Below are positions 46,809 to 62,838 of a stretch of 64,000 nucleotides of DNA, piece after piece (within the stretch, counting starts at the first letter, position 1; each line of letters starts with the position of its first letter). Source of the DNA: Moniliella sp. 'wahieum' (lineage: Eukaryota; Basidiomycota; Moniliellomycetes; Moniliellales; Moniliellaceae); assembly GCA_003971905.1 (NCBI GenBank), contig RSEE01000032.1, positions 186,001 through 250,000 of the forward strand. The letters run 5' to 3'. The translations under genes were made by a program, and so were the position numbers. The notes beneath the pieces were generated by a model. That model ran no database searches and had not been told where the DNA came from. It was given only the letters and a program-made list of their open reading frames with translations.

Positions 46809-47484
46809 CGGTGTTCATATCGCCCTGAGGCATTTTGCCTACCAAAACCGTCTCGGTTGGCTGAGTCTAGGCTCCATGCTACCCGATTGGAGTTCGCTAT
46901 GAATCCGATTCATGTGTACCCCACCCCTGTCTGGGTACGCTCAGCCAAATCTAGATCCTGCCAAACCCCATGTCGTGAGACGGTATTCAGTTGAGTAGTG
47001 TATGAGGTGCACCAGCCATTGGTGCATCGGTCATTAGAATCGCCCACCGCGCATGACCAAAGATAGGCAGGTGAACGAGCTCGGTGTGTAACGTTTGATG
47101 GCAATTATTCGAGTGGGAAACGTTGAGTCTACCACGCTCCGCTTCCAACATACTCCACCTAGGGTGGTTAATGATTGTTCGTCCCTTGATGTTCTTATGC
47201 CCAGTAGCATTGAATATTGACCCTGCCATTCAAGTCGGACCCGTCGGACATCCGCCCAACTACCTGGGAAGCAGCACCAAGGTGCACGGAGGATATTGGC
47301 GCAATAATTATATTTGGGAAATGGAGCACTGCCGCCATGCTCACTTCCAGGTATTCTGGTTCTAACACAGCCCTACTGCCGTTACCCATGGAACCCTAAT
47401 GTCATGTCCCTCCCCGCCAGCTCATTCTGAACTACCGCGTTTGCTCCGTAGGGACGAAGCCCTAGACCATCGGCTTTAGCACCA
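46809..47484. other. Intergenic between eL21 and eL39
   Basis: 676 bases, same-strand genes. Contains the eL21 terminator and eL39 promoter; a TTTAG just before the eL39 ATG (about 47475-47480) could be a 5' UTR intron acceptor. Nothing else seen. Confidence 0.45.
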
Positions 47485-47836
47485 ATGCCCTCGCACAAGA
47501 CCTTCCGCACTAAGTCGGCCCTGGCCAAGGCGGGCAGAACCAACCGGTACGTTACCGAACGCAGGAGAAATGTCGTCGTGCCAATGAGGATGGGACTGGG
47601 AGCGGTGCATCGACGCGCGTTGAACGTCTACCTTTGCCCGATCCACCGGCCGCCGGCCCGCTCCCATTCTCGTTGTCCGAGCACCTTTTCTCACGCCTCC
47701 CGCCCCCTTATGTGATGGCTGGCTAACCCATTTGCCCTGCAGCCCCATCCCCCAGTGGTTCCGTATGAAGACGGACAACAAGATCCAGTACAACAAGTTC
47801 CGTCGCAACTGGCGTCGCACCAAGCTGAACCTTTGA
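47485..47836 (+). CDS. RPL39: 60S ribosomal protein eL39, complete
   Basis: Smallest large-subunit protein, lining the peptide exit tunnel. Exon 1 encodes [21 protein letters not shown], splitting an Arg codon at the donor CG|GTACGT. The intron at 47547-47742 (196 nt, branch CTAAC, acceptor CTGCAG) joins to [19 protein letters not shown] and [11 protein letters not shown], stop TGA at 47834. The spliced product is 51 residues, exactly the family length, with no frame disruption: the only fully intact conserved multi-exon gene in the window. The intron is longer than most here, as is common for ribosomal protein genes; I see no convincing snoRNA boxes in it. Confidence 0.98.
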
Positions 47837-48661
47837 GCACACTTGCCGTGGTTCCAGCTGGCTGCGGGGGATCGTTGATTCTATGCACACACCTTTAGAG
47901 GACATTTAGAGACCTATGCATGTTCCTCTTTCCTCCCCAGCCTTGACCGACCTTCTCCCTGTCGCCTGCCCCCCCACGCTAGGAAGGGCAACGGCGTGTG
48001 CACCTTGTCAGAGCGCGAGGCGACAGCGCCTTATGTCCTCCAGTTATACATTCCCTCCAACGTAGTGAATAATTCGAACATTTGGTGCACTATGGCCACG
48101 GGCCTTCCAGCTTTACTTCCAGCTTTACGAGGGTAACCACATGTGTCCTTTGCCATCGGTCCCGATCGTAACCAGAGGCTGTACAATGGCCTTAGCAATG
48201 CGTTGGAATGCAAGTTGCACTCGTAGAAAGGGGAAAGGGAAAAGATGTGTACTGGGCATTTAGTAGCCACTTCAGTTGCGAAGAGAAGATGGGCTTGCGA
48301 TTGATTGAATGTTGGGCAATGGCCTGGCCAGGAGTTGTCTTGGGGACTGCACAACATCGACGAGCAAACGTCGTAAGTTTGGCCGGAACAAATGTTTTGG
48401 GGTGACTCGGCGAACCGTGCGTACAATAAAATAAGCAAAGGAGTGGAGAGTGGGACGAGAAACGGAACTGGTTTTTGCAGAAGAGGCAAAACACGCTTTG
48501 GCTTTCCCGATATCCTGGGGCTCAGGCCGTAGCGTCAAAAACGAATGTGGTAGTGGCGCACAAAGGGAAAAGGACGGTGGCGACTAGAGGCTGAGGTCAG
48601 ATCAACGTCGGTACGAGGTGCATGATCCAACGACCAAGGAAGATGCAAATCGACAAGTTCC
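47837..48661. other. Intergenic, no gene seen
   Basis: About 820 bases downstream of eL39. The minus frames at 48031-48538 have no recognisable protein features. Confidence 0.4.
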
Positions 48662-49090
48662 TCAGCTTTTCATTTGCATCACGACTCTCGCGGGTGGTGA
48701 ACCAACTTTGGCAGCAACCAAGTCCGGATTGTCCCAGAGTTTGTCAGAGCAAACGAGGAGCGTCTCTTCCTCCAACACGGAATTCGCCGCATCCAGGAAC
48801 GACGATCCATCGACGGTCCACGAGACAAGGGGTTTGCGTCCAAGTAGCCCTCGGCCAAATAACAAGAGTCATCTTGGACAGGAGACAGGCCCTGCGCACG
48901 GGTGGTCATCTGTCCGCGCAGGAGACGTCTCTCGCGCCAAGCGGGGCCTGGGGCCGTCGGCTCTTAGCGCCCTGCCGGCTCTTCCTCCGCTGTACGGGGG
49001 AGGGGAAGTGGGTCCGTAGTAACTGGCACGGAGAAACCATGTATGAGCTCGTTTGGCCACCCGAGGTGGGACCAGGGAGATGCGCAGCAT
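48662..49090 (-). CDS. Possible small unrecognised gene
   Basis: Very tentative. Two minus frames join by one frame change: the first starts at 49090 with MLRISLVPPRVAKRAHTWFLRASYYG, which has the look of a mitochondrial presequence; the second has a balanced composition, VSWTVDGSSFLDAANSVLEEETLL, and ends RVVMQMKS before a stop. No family recognised. It could equally be chance open DNA. Confidence 0.2.
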
Positions 49091-49893
49091 GGCGAGGCGA
49101 GGTGTGGTGGAGCCAAGCTAGATGCTCCAAGCGAGCCAGGAGTGTTGCTGGTTATCTAATTTAGAGACCGGCGGAAATGAAATGTTGGAGTGCGGGGTAA
49201 AAGATGTCTATGGTCAATTCTCGATTAACTCCCAAGCAAAGTTGGAGATGAGGAAGGCAACAGAAGAGGGGGGCATGCCGACACGGCACAGATCATGCCG
49301 CCCCCCCTCGTCTCAGGTGGCGGCCTAGTCACGAGGATCCGGTTTCCTACAATATGAGATGTACAGAGGGCTTGATTCCAAAGGTGAGGAAGGACAGTGT
49401 GGTGGCCTCGCCCGCCCGGCCAAAGCCACCCCAGACGGTGCCCATCGCCGTTCGATCTCTCTCTAACGAGAGAGTGGCAGGGAGAAAGGGCGGAAATGAC
49501 AGAAGGTGAAGGCCAAGGTTAAAAAAGGGACAGGCATCAGTGGGATGAGAGGACTGTGTGGTGTTTGGAGATGGGGGGAGGGGAGCGCAGAACCAAAAAA
49601 AGTAACCACAGATCCGGCATCTTGATGAAGGAGGTGAAGCGGGTGGGTCAAAGAGACCTGGCGCAGCATTGTTTTTTGAAGACAGGGAAAAAGAGCATAG
49701 CCATGAACCAGCATGGCAGATCTTGGTCATTCGTGCAGCGCTGGCATGTCCTCTTTTGGCGTGAGGAAAGAATTGGAGGGTGTTGGTCGGAGGTTCGCGC
49801 GAAAAAAAGAAAACTCCAACGGGCAAATGGTGCTCTATTGTTAGGCACTTGAAAACAGAAGGAGGGGATATCCATGGAGAGTCAGATATCACT
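49091..49893. other. Intergenic, septin 3' flank
   Basis: About 800 bases between the tentative small gene and the septin stop. The 181-codon minus frame at 49347-49892 starts just past the septin stop and has no family features. Confidence 0.4.
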
Positions 49894-51922
49894 TCAGACG
49901 CTCAGACCGATACTCTTCATAGTACTCTGCGTCGTTTCCTTGTACTCCTTCACAATGTTAACATCGAGGGATTGCGGGGTCAGCGAGGTCAAATCGAAGA
50001 AAAGAACAGATGAACGCACATCGATATCATGGAAGAGCAGGTTGGAACGCAGTTGTCTGAAGTCGCAATGCGCTTGATTAGCACGTCTAGAGTGCCCCAT
50101 TTGAACCGACGCTGGAAGTGGAAACTTGTAGCCTCGCTAAATTCAGGAGCGTTCTTGCTCATCGACGGAGGCGAACGTCACTGTCCTGGTCATTCGTGAT
50201 GGAGGAGACAAGGGGCTCAGCCTCGGGCAACACCAATGCGTAGGGCCACTCTAGATCTGGATCAAAATGACAATGGTGTTTGCTAAGTTTCAAGGAGCGT
50301 CCAGGCCGTCCTCTTCCTCGTCCGACTCGTCCGACTCTTCCCCATCTGGGTCTTCCTCAGAAGAGTGAGTAGACCCAGGTCCTCAAATGAAGTGCGGATC
50401 CCTGCCGTGCACGCGCAGTCTCAGCTTCCGTCAACTGGTCTGCCTTGGCCAGAATTGGAATCACATTGGCCCTTGCGGCCAGACGCTGGACCACCCGGAC
50501 GTCGCTAGCGCACAGGCGCACGCCCACATCAGGATCGGGCACCGCGGCTTGGTTCGCCTTCGTCTTGGGCGGAGGGCGAGCAGGTACGAGGGACTTTGGA
50601 TCGATAAAGTAAAGAATGGCATGGATGTGGTTGTCCTCCTGCTTCGTCCGGCTGACTTTCACTTCTTCTCCCAGAGAGGAGGAAAATCGGCCCTGGATAA
50701 TCTCGAGCAAAGGCTGCAGGGCCAGCTCGACGGCCAACTCGTCTGCCGCCGATATCTTGCTGCCCGACATGCGCGGCAACTCAACCCCCGGGCAGTCAAT
50801 GATCGAGAGCTGCAGAATGCGCGAGGACCCACGGCGTGACAGAGATTGCACACTCGTTGTCGAAGGAGCATCCGATGCCTTGCGCAGTCGGTTCTCACTC
50901 GTGCCTCCACCCGAGGGTTTGACCGTAAAGTACGGTCCGCCTGGGCTTGAACTTGGAGGTCCAAATGGCTTTGTAGAACCCCGTCCAAGCCCTCAAGGCT
51001 GTCTCCGGCCTTGATCTCAATCCCGAGAGTGTCATGGGTTTCTGACTTTGGGCTTCGCGAGCCCGACGCGCCTTTCCAACCAGAGGGGTGTTGACCGTGG
51101 AACAAAAGCGGCAACATCTGTGCACGAGGAAGAAATGCAAGTCAGCTCTCTGACTTCACGCATATCCAACCTGCGTGAAGGATCTGAATGACAAAGACGC
51201 ACCCCGTTTAACCGACTCGTCACATAACGATAAGTCGCACGTCTCGAGGAACGTCTTGGCAAACGTGGACTTTCCTGAGCCTTTGGCTCCGGCCAAGACA
51301 ATGTTGAGCACGGTGGGGGCCTTGAACTTGCGGCGGATCACCTTACGCCCCGCATCCATGGCAGAGGGATTGCTTTGAGCAAGAAATGCCGAGGATGAAA
51401 TGGGAGGGTGGGAGCGTGTGGCCGAGGGGGGTGCTGTGCGACGTACATCCGTGGCGGATGAGCTGCCTGGCTGGCTATTGAGGAAGCCAAGGTCAATTCC
51501 GTTGGTGCTGGGTGTCGACGAAGGAGCAGAAGAGGTAAATGCGCCATGGATGGAAAACCGTTTGCCTTTGATACTGCCAGAGTCGAACGGCAAGGAGAAA
51601 GAGGTTCGGCGTGGGGGATACTGCCAATGCTGGCTGTTGTGGGGGCCCGACTTGCGGGCTGAGGCGAGGGGGGCCCGGGCTGATGGTTGCCTGCAACACC
51701 GCCGTTGAAAAGGCCGCTGCCAGTGCCAAATGGGAGAGAGAGCTTGAGGGAAGGCAAGCCTGGAAGCGCCGTGGACGGCTGCTCGTGGCTGGCAGGAGTG
51801 GAGCTGGGGGGGAGACGTCGGCGGTGCTAATGCTGCCCGGACGGGACTGGGAGCGGACGGGAGCGGGGGCGGAAGAGGGAGCGCGCCTTGGTCATGGCCG
51901 AATCTCTCCGGGAGCGCGACAT
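49894..51922 (-). CDS. Divergent septin-like P-loop GTPase
   Basis: Likely septin, a filament-forming GTPase at the cortex. ATG 51922 opens a long Ser/Pro/Arg-rich leader (about 190 residues). Then the core: KFKAPTVLNIVLAGAKGSGKSTFAKTFLETCD (G1 P-loop GAKGSGKST, about 51264-51292). An 85-nt intron fits at 51118-51202 (GTGCGT...CACAG). G3 is IIDCPGVE (about 50790), then NHIHAILYFIDP, and G4 in VIPILAKADQLT (about 50440). After frame changes and an acidic stretch (EEDPDGEESDESDEEEDG) comes FKWGTLDVLNQAHCDFRQLRSNLLFHDID, matching the septin 'WGxxxVxNxxHCDFxxLR' element. P-loop to G3 spans about 135 codons, longer than usual. No clear C-terminal coiled coil. Probably an AspE-like or other non-core septin. 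Confidence 0.82.
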
Positions 51923-54900
51923 GATGGCGTGGGGGGGGGGGCTAGGCGAGGGGGAGCAATGTGGTGGTGGAGGGCACGAAGGAAGGGGCGCAGTAGGGTA
52001 TGGTGTGGCTGGTGGGGGGGCAATGATGATCATCGGTGAGGCATTCAGGCGCCAGACAGTACTAGGCGTGAAGCGGTAGGCGTCTGGCGTGCACGGTGGG
52101 CTGGTAGCCTATAAGGCGTATCAGGCGTATCAGGCAGGCATCATGCCTCCGGCCAGGGGAGACAGAGCAGGGCCGAGCTGCGGGACGGCCGCTGGTGGCT
52201 ACTCGCTGCTGTCGAGTAGGCGTTGGTGCTGGCTGGTGTTGGCCGTGCTGGCTGGTGCTGCTGCATTGGCCAGGGTCCCGTGGGCAGAGCGTGGCTCCTG
52301 TGCGGATGCTCCACTTTGGCCTGGCTGCGCACTGCCCCCTGCCTCCCGCCCGAGCTCCGGCGCTCTATCGCGCCGTGGGCTGTAGGCGCTGCGCCACCTG
52401 TCGCTTCGGCCAGCTGCAGGGGGGCAGTGTCCACTGGTTGGTGCCTGGCAGCCGCTGTGCCCTTGCCAATATCATGCATCGCATGCATCATGCATCTCCG
52501 CAGCGTACCTGTTCTCGTAGGCCACCGCGCTCAAGCCCAGGCTTCAAGCGCCGCTCGCCCGCACCAGCCCACAGCCCTAGCTTTCTGCATGTCCCAGACC
52601 CCTCGTTCTCCTCATCTCATCTTCCGCATAGCCTGTGCCCCTCCATATTGCTTGGCAAGCATCAGATGGACGTTGAATATGTTGAAAGTCCATGCACTTG
52701 AACGACGTAGTTCAACACAGCTCAATCCATCCCCATTGATATATAGCCCATCGCGTCTGCACACATAAGTCTCAAATCAACTGCATTGCAGTACCACAAT
52801 AAGCCAAACAATGCTCTGTCTGGGCTCTCGCTCTACTCAGCAGTGTCCATGCTCTCGGGATTATATACACGGCGATGGCGATGAGCTAGGAGTAACACGG
52901 GAGTTGCCTGGTCGGTCAAGGATGGATTGGAAAAGGATACTGTACAAAACGACGAAAGACGAAAAGAAAAGACGAAATGTAGACAAAGAAAATGATCACA
53001 TCACGGACACAGAAGAGCTCACAGACCACCTCGGCGGTACGAAAGAGACTTGATCCTATTAGTTTTTGCATATATCGATGGGAACATATGCTCTGTTTGA
53101 ACACAACGGAGCGCATGGGTTTGTTCAACGTTCAGACAAGCCAGCCTAGTCTTGATGTAGACTTAACCCAGGAAAGGGAGACAAAGGGAAAGGATGAGCT
53201 CGGAGGGGCTCGGCCACCCGCCGTCGCCTGTAACACAACATATATACACGTACTGTGGCTGCTGTACCCGGTGATGGGTCAGAACATGTGGAAGACATAC
53301 ATTGAGCCAACAACAGGAATGTAGGTGGAAAACGCTTTCGGAGTGGCTAGGGGACGATTGAGGGCAGAATTGGATTGCAAAATGTAGTAGGGTAGAGGAG
53401 GAGACAAATGCCCAAAATGAAGGAAGAAGATTATGCGGTGTTCTGTCGCTTGTTCTTGAAAAGCCGGGGGATTTTTCACCACAAGGCATGCATCACCGGC
53501 TTCGCCCCGTCTTGTATATGTTCTGAGTGACTAGTGATGATGATCGATCATGCCACATACCGTTCCCTTTCATGTATGCGCTCCGGGCTTGCAATCGCCT
53601 TGAAAACCTCTGGGTATATACACCCTGTGTGCAGTAAGTATTATATATTAGTCCACCTTTCTTAAAGAAGGGGGAAATATGTTACAGATTCTATATGTGC
53701 GGTGTGTTTTTGTGTGTTTTTGTGTGATGGAACGTTGAACAAAAAGAGCGTATCATTATGCGTTTGTTGAACGCTAGTGTGCCACATCGTCTGCATCTCG
53801 ACGCCCAAGAGAAAGCTCCTTTAATATGAATCTTGCTAAAGACTGGGATAAAGAAACGCAGCGCCTAAACCGACCTCCTCACACCCGACCTGTGTCGCTT
53901 GTTGTTGGCGCCAAACCCGATTATGAAAGCAGGGGACCCGCCAGTTGCTCAGGGCCCTCTCTCTTGCGCCCACACCATTCGTTTCCATTCCATATATCCG
54001 AGAGGGAGCGCGCGCGGATACAAATAAGGGTGGTTTTGGACATCTGAAGAGCGGTGAACCATCTCCAAGGGAGAGAGACTCTTCTTAAGTATGAAGGTAA
54101 TTATTTCTACAGTGTCCAAAAAATCGACACTGTGGAGGAGAGTGTCACAGTCGTGCTTCTTCCCAGGAACGATAATGTCACAGTCGGGGTTAAGGCGAGA
54201 GAAACCAGAATCGGGACTAATAGGCCAAGGGATGTAGCAATCGTTCCGTGGAGAAGAAGTAAGAGTAGAGGACACGGTGCGAAGTGGAAGAAACAGGGAA
54301 AGAGCAAGACGCTCGGGACGAAGAAATCGGAAATGGAGAGAGATCAGCCAAACGATGACAGAGAATGAGAGCTATATAGTAGAAAGTGACCCCTCAACTG
54401 TAAACCAACATGCCAACCCAGTTAGCGTCTAACTATATTGCCATGGAAGGGGGGAGGGGGTCGAGAAAAGGGGATATATGCAGCGAGAACAAATAAGTGG
54501 CGACAAAAAGCGTTCTTACGATGGATGCCCTGCGGTTCACTCAACACATACAGTTAACTACTAGTTTTAAGGCGAGTAGGCGGCAACAAAACGCAAGCTT
54601 CAATGACTCCTTGCATGCGCGTGAGATATGAGATCTGAGAGGTCAAGCTTTTCAAGCAGTCAAGACCAAGGTTCAATCATTAATCAGGCTAAGCGCCTGA
54701 ACCGCAGTGCTGTGCTGAGCCGCTGAGGCTCAGAGCGTCACAGGGTTTGGACCCATCACGGAGAAGGCGGTATTCAGTACTGAGTTATTGAGTGCTGTGA
54801 TCGATGATTGTTGACATGTTGACAGAAGAAACCCCGACTCGGAAGGATGGGATGGGATAACGCGCGATGACGGCTGCGGCGGCGAATTGTTGGAGACAGG

Positions 54901-55701
54901 GGGCATGAGTGTATCAGCTGACATGCGCAGCGAGGATCGGCGGGTGTCTGGTGGGTGGGGCGGGGCGGGGAACGGATAAGGAAGGTTACCGGTTACGCAG
55001 TTACGCGTTGCGAGCGCTCATGAATCATCGAGCAGGTGGGGTTTGTGCAGGCTTGGCCAGCCAGCGGATTGGGACCTTTGGTTACGCGTTGCGACGGCTG
55101 GGCGCCCAGATGGGGTGATGCGTGATGGCGCACTAGCCCACTGTGCCCAAGGCGTGTCAAGAGGCGGGTCAAGAGGCCGGCTAGCACAGGGCCAGTATGT
55201 GATGGGGAGTGGGCTTGTGCGCGGGGGCCGGGACAGTGGCGCGGGGAGCGCGTACTGGCGTCTGTGCTGGCGTGCGGGCTAGTGCCGCAGACGCTATCGT
55301 CAGGCGCGGCCCGACGAGGAACGCACGGTTAGACGGCCACGGCCACAACCACGCATCACCCGCTAGTCACTGCTGCCGCTGCCACCACTGCCACCACTGC
55401 CACCACCACCACCACAACTGCTGCGCAGGCCGAGATGGGAGACGAGCGCGGCATCCTCGGCGGCTGGATGCGTGCCGGCTGTTGCTGGCCGCCGCACCCA
55501 GCCCTGGGCCAGCCAGGCGAGCAGCGGGCGGCAGGGCTGACGTAAGGGAGGCGTGCACGGCGCCAGTGTGGGCGCGCACCGGGGCGGGGCGGCGGGGTCG
55601 GATCGGATGGATGCAGGCCCAGACGGCGGCCGCGGTGGCGAGCTGCGCACCCACACCTACTGGGCACTGGGCTGCATGCACGCCGCCACACTTGCGCCCG
55701 C
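51923..55701. other. Long region without a supported gene
   Basis: About 3.8 kb. 51.9-52.7 kb is GC-rich with ATGCATCATGCAT words (52465-52497); 52.7-54.6 kb is AT-richer; 54.6-55.7 kb is GC-rich again and merges into the 5' end of the SNF2 gene, whose first codons may lie left of the start given. No frame here has recognisable features. Confidence 0.4.
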
Positions 55702-60245
<4,544 letters not shown>

Positions 60246-60817
60246 CCTTTGACTTTGGGAGGTACCCTTGTCCTTTCCTTCTGACACCAAACTCGACGCA
60301 CAAAATTGTTTAGATAAATGTAGCCGAGTGAAACTGGACCTTCTCCGTTAAGCGTCATTGGGCTGTTGACTGATGCGATTGTGTTCTGTATAATGGGGGG
60401 TTGATGGGTGGGTCAGGAGTTCTGAGAGCATGCAATGCGAGCGCTGTAGAGATGAGCGGGGCGGGTGAGTGGTCCGGCCACAGGTGCATCGTGCATGCAA
60501 ATCGGCCCGAGGGTTTTTGCAGTCGGGATACGAAATTTCGATGAAGCTAGCAGGGCATCAAGGCGGGGAGGGTGTACATGGTATTGGACGGTACGCAAGA
60601 TAGGCCGGAGACTGCCTCAGGGGGAGAGGCCTGCTAGCTAGGCCTAATGGGTTGTTCTGGGTTGCTCTCCGTAGTGCTCGTCCGAGGTCCGTCGGATACA
60701 TGTTGGTCTCCGGCGTCCCCACAGGGCCTCTCCCGTGCCACACTGGTGCATGTTTAGCCGGAGAGGGGATACGTGTGACCTGGAACAGGGGGTATGATAT
60801 CTAACCGGAAAACCAGT

Positions 60818-60851
60818 AAAGCTAGTAACTAGGTAACTAGTAATGAGCTAG
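60818..60851. repeat. CTAGTAACTAGGTAACTAGTAATGAGCTAG cluster
   Basis: Five CTAG/ACTAGT-centred words in 34 bp. A shorter version, ACTAGTAACTAGTAAC, lies near 32840. Confidence 0.8.
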
Positions 60852-61630
60852 TAATGGTTGCAAGTCGCAACGTAGGCTGATGTCAGACGGAGCAATCGCC
60901 GCTTTCAAGATCAGGCCCAGGAGGCCTCATCGACATCGATAAACGTACTACTGAACACTGCACCATTGAGCCCTGGGCTTGAAGCTCTCTGACATGTGAG
61001 GCGATGAGGCCTGGGGGAACAGGTGGGAACCTGGAGCTTCTTCCAGGAACTGGGAAAGGCCAGGAAAGCTGGGAAAACTCGAGGACTTTGTGCGAGGCGT
61101 CTTGCCTGGTCTTGCAGAATCTTGCTACAGAAGACGCGCAATGACGTATGACGCTTGACGTCGATAACGCGGATAAAGCGAACGGCAGCGGAGAAAGGCG
61201 ACGCGTGATGAAAAAATCAAGCTTCAAGCGCCTCCTGGGTGCTGGGAAGGTTCTGCTGCACGGCTCTCCTCTAACACGGCGGTGCGACAGCAACCAATGT
61301 CCGACGAATCGCGCTAGCAACTATCTGTTGCAACGTTGGAGGAAGCACACCAACGTAGCGCGTAGAACGTAGAACGTAGATAGGCAACCCCAGTACGCTT
61401 CCCCTTGCCTGCAATGGCGAACGTGGCGGCGCGTGACGTGTGACACTCGCGTGGCGTTCGGGGTGGCGCTTAGTGTGGCGCGTGGCCTGGCACTAGCGTG
61501 GCCCCGGGGCCCAGGTCACAAGGGTCCATGCCACAAACGGATGTTCCCTGCCAAGCGACCGCTGACATTTGACATGCGTGACACCAGTTGGCTGAACAAA
61601 TAGTGACGATACTGGTCACAAACGTCACTA

Positions 61631-61680
61631 CTTGAAGCTTGAAGCTTGAAGCTTGAAGCTTGAAGCTTGAAGCTTGAAGC
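61631..61680 (+). repeat. (GCTTGAA)n heptamer array, seven copies
   Basis: Perfect 7-bp tandem repeat CTTGAAGCTTGAAG... over 50 bp, each unit boundary making an AAGCTT palindrome. Same unit as at 42794-42834 in the other orientation. Single or degenerate copies lie near 12205, 29735, 33283 and 61221. Confidence 0.93.
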
Positions 61681-62765
61681 TCTAAGCAGTAAGGCCTAAG
61701 GGCCTAATGGGTTTCTAAGGCGATCAGGCCATTTGCGGAGGCTCAGCGGAGGCTCTGGAAGCGACAAGCTGCCGCTCAGGCCCAGGCATCGGGTGCTCTC
61801 GCCCACGTTTGAGCTTGATTCTGCTGTTCTTGTCGCGATTATTTCGATTGCGATTAGATTAGCGCTTTCGATTACCGCGATAAAAACCGATTGATCATCG
61901 ATCACTAATGTACGCCGGAATCACCGCCCGATGTTTGAGTGATACGCCGTGTACACTGGCGCTGGGCCGACCAGGGGTCTCTGTGCTCGGGTGCGTAGGT
62001 GCTTCCCCGATTGCGCCGGCGTCTTGCGTTGGTATACTCGTCTGGGCTTGTGAGGCTTGGCCTTTTCTTGCACTTGCAGCCGTGGGAGGTGGCCCACGGT
62101 CGGTGGCTGCCCTTGGTTGCCACGAGGTCATCGATCTTCCCAATGTCAAGGGCCTCAGGCCGTCCCAGCATGCAAGCGCCGTCTGCGTCACATTCACAGG
62201 CATGGGTGCATTTGGTGAGGGAGTTTCTGTGTGCCATGCCCTGCCATGCACGTCACCGGCCACAAATGATTGCACTTGGGTTTTGGAAGCAAGTAAGGAC
62301 ACAGTCGGTGGCGTTCTCTGGCGGCGCTTGTTGGCCGCGCTGAGGCGCAGAGCTTTGAAGGTTGCGTGAGTACCAGAGTGCTGATACCGAGCAGGACACT
62401 GAGGCACTGGCGTGTGACATGCGTGTGAACCCCAGCGTGGCTGCTCTCAGCCGTGAGACTCACGTGTCGCATGTCACTTGCACGGGTGACGTCAGTCACG
62501 CGTCGCGAAACACTGGGCAGCACGCCGCAGACCCCACTGCTGCGCCGCCGCGCCGCCACGGCAGCAGCAGCTCGCGCTCGGCCGAGACGCACAGTCGATG
62601 GCTGGTCCCCGCTGCTGCCCGCTGCTGCCCCTCCTCTGCGGCATGGCGCCAGTACCCGCCGCACGCCGTGCTGCTCCAGCCTCCTTTGGCGCGTCCTTCC
62701 ATTCCATTGTCTACTTCTGCCCGACGCCCACCGGTCTGGTCGACCACCATCAACACCTCTCGCAT

Positions 62766-62792
62766 CTTCTCCTTCTCCTTCTCCTTCTCCTC
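62766..62792 (+). repeat. (CTCCTT)n microsatellite, about 4.5 copies
   Basis: TTCTCCTTCTCCTTCTCCTTCTCC followed by TCCCAG. The pyrimidine tract plus CAG also resembles a splice acceptor, which could belong to a 5' UTR intron of the gene that follows. Confidence 0.7.
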
Positions 62793-62838
62793 CCAGCCCT
62801 GCCCATCCTATCGGGACCATTTGTCCATCCTGCCCAGC

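Larger units (their letters stand above)
60246..62838. other. Long intergenic region with several repeat islands
   Basis: 2.6 kb with no supported gene. It holds ACTAGTAACTAG words (60818-60851), the GCTTGAA array (61631-61680), GATCATCGATCAC near 61890 and a CTCCTT microsatellite near 62766. GC-rich to the right, where it leads into the last gene. Confidence 0.45.

Noticed and set aside
47547-47742. C/D snoRNA in the eL39 intron
   Set aside because: A TGATGG resembles a C box near the 3' end, but there is no matching D box downstream or paired terminal stem.
55209-55701. Long plus-strand open frames left of the SNF2 QLQ motif as the true N-terminus
   Set aside because: GC-rich DNA keeps all frames open here; Pro/Ala/Thr runs cannot be told from chance, so only the part from 55702 is tentatively kept.
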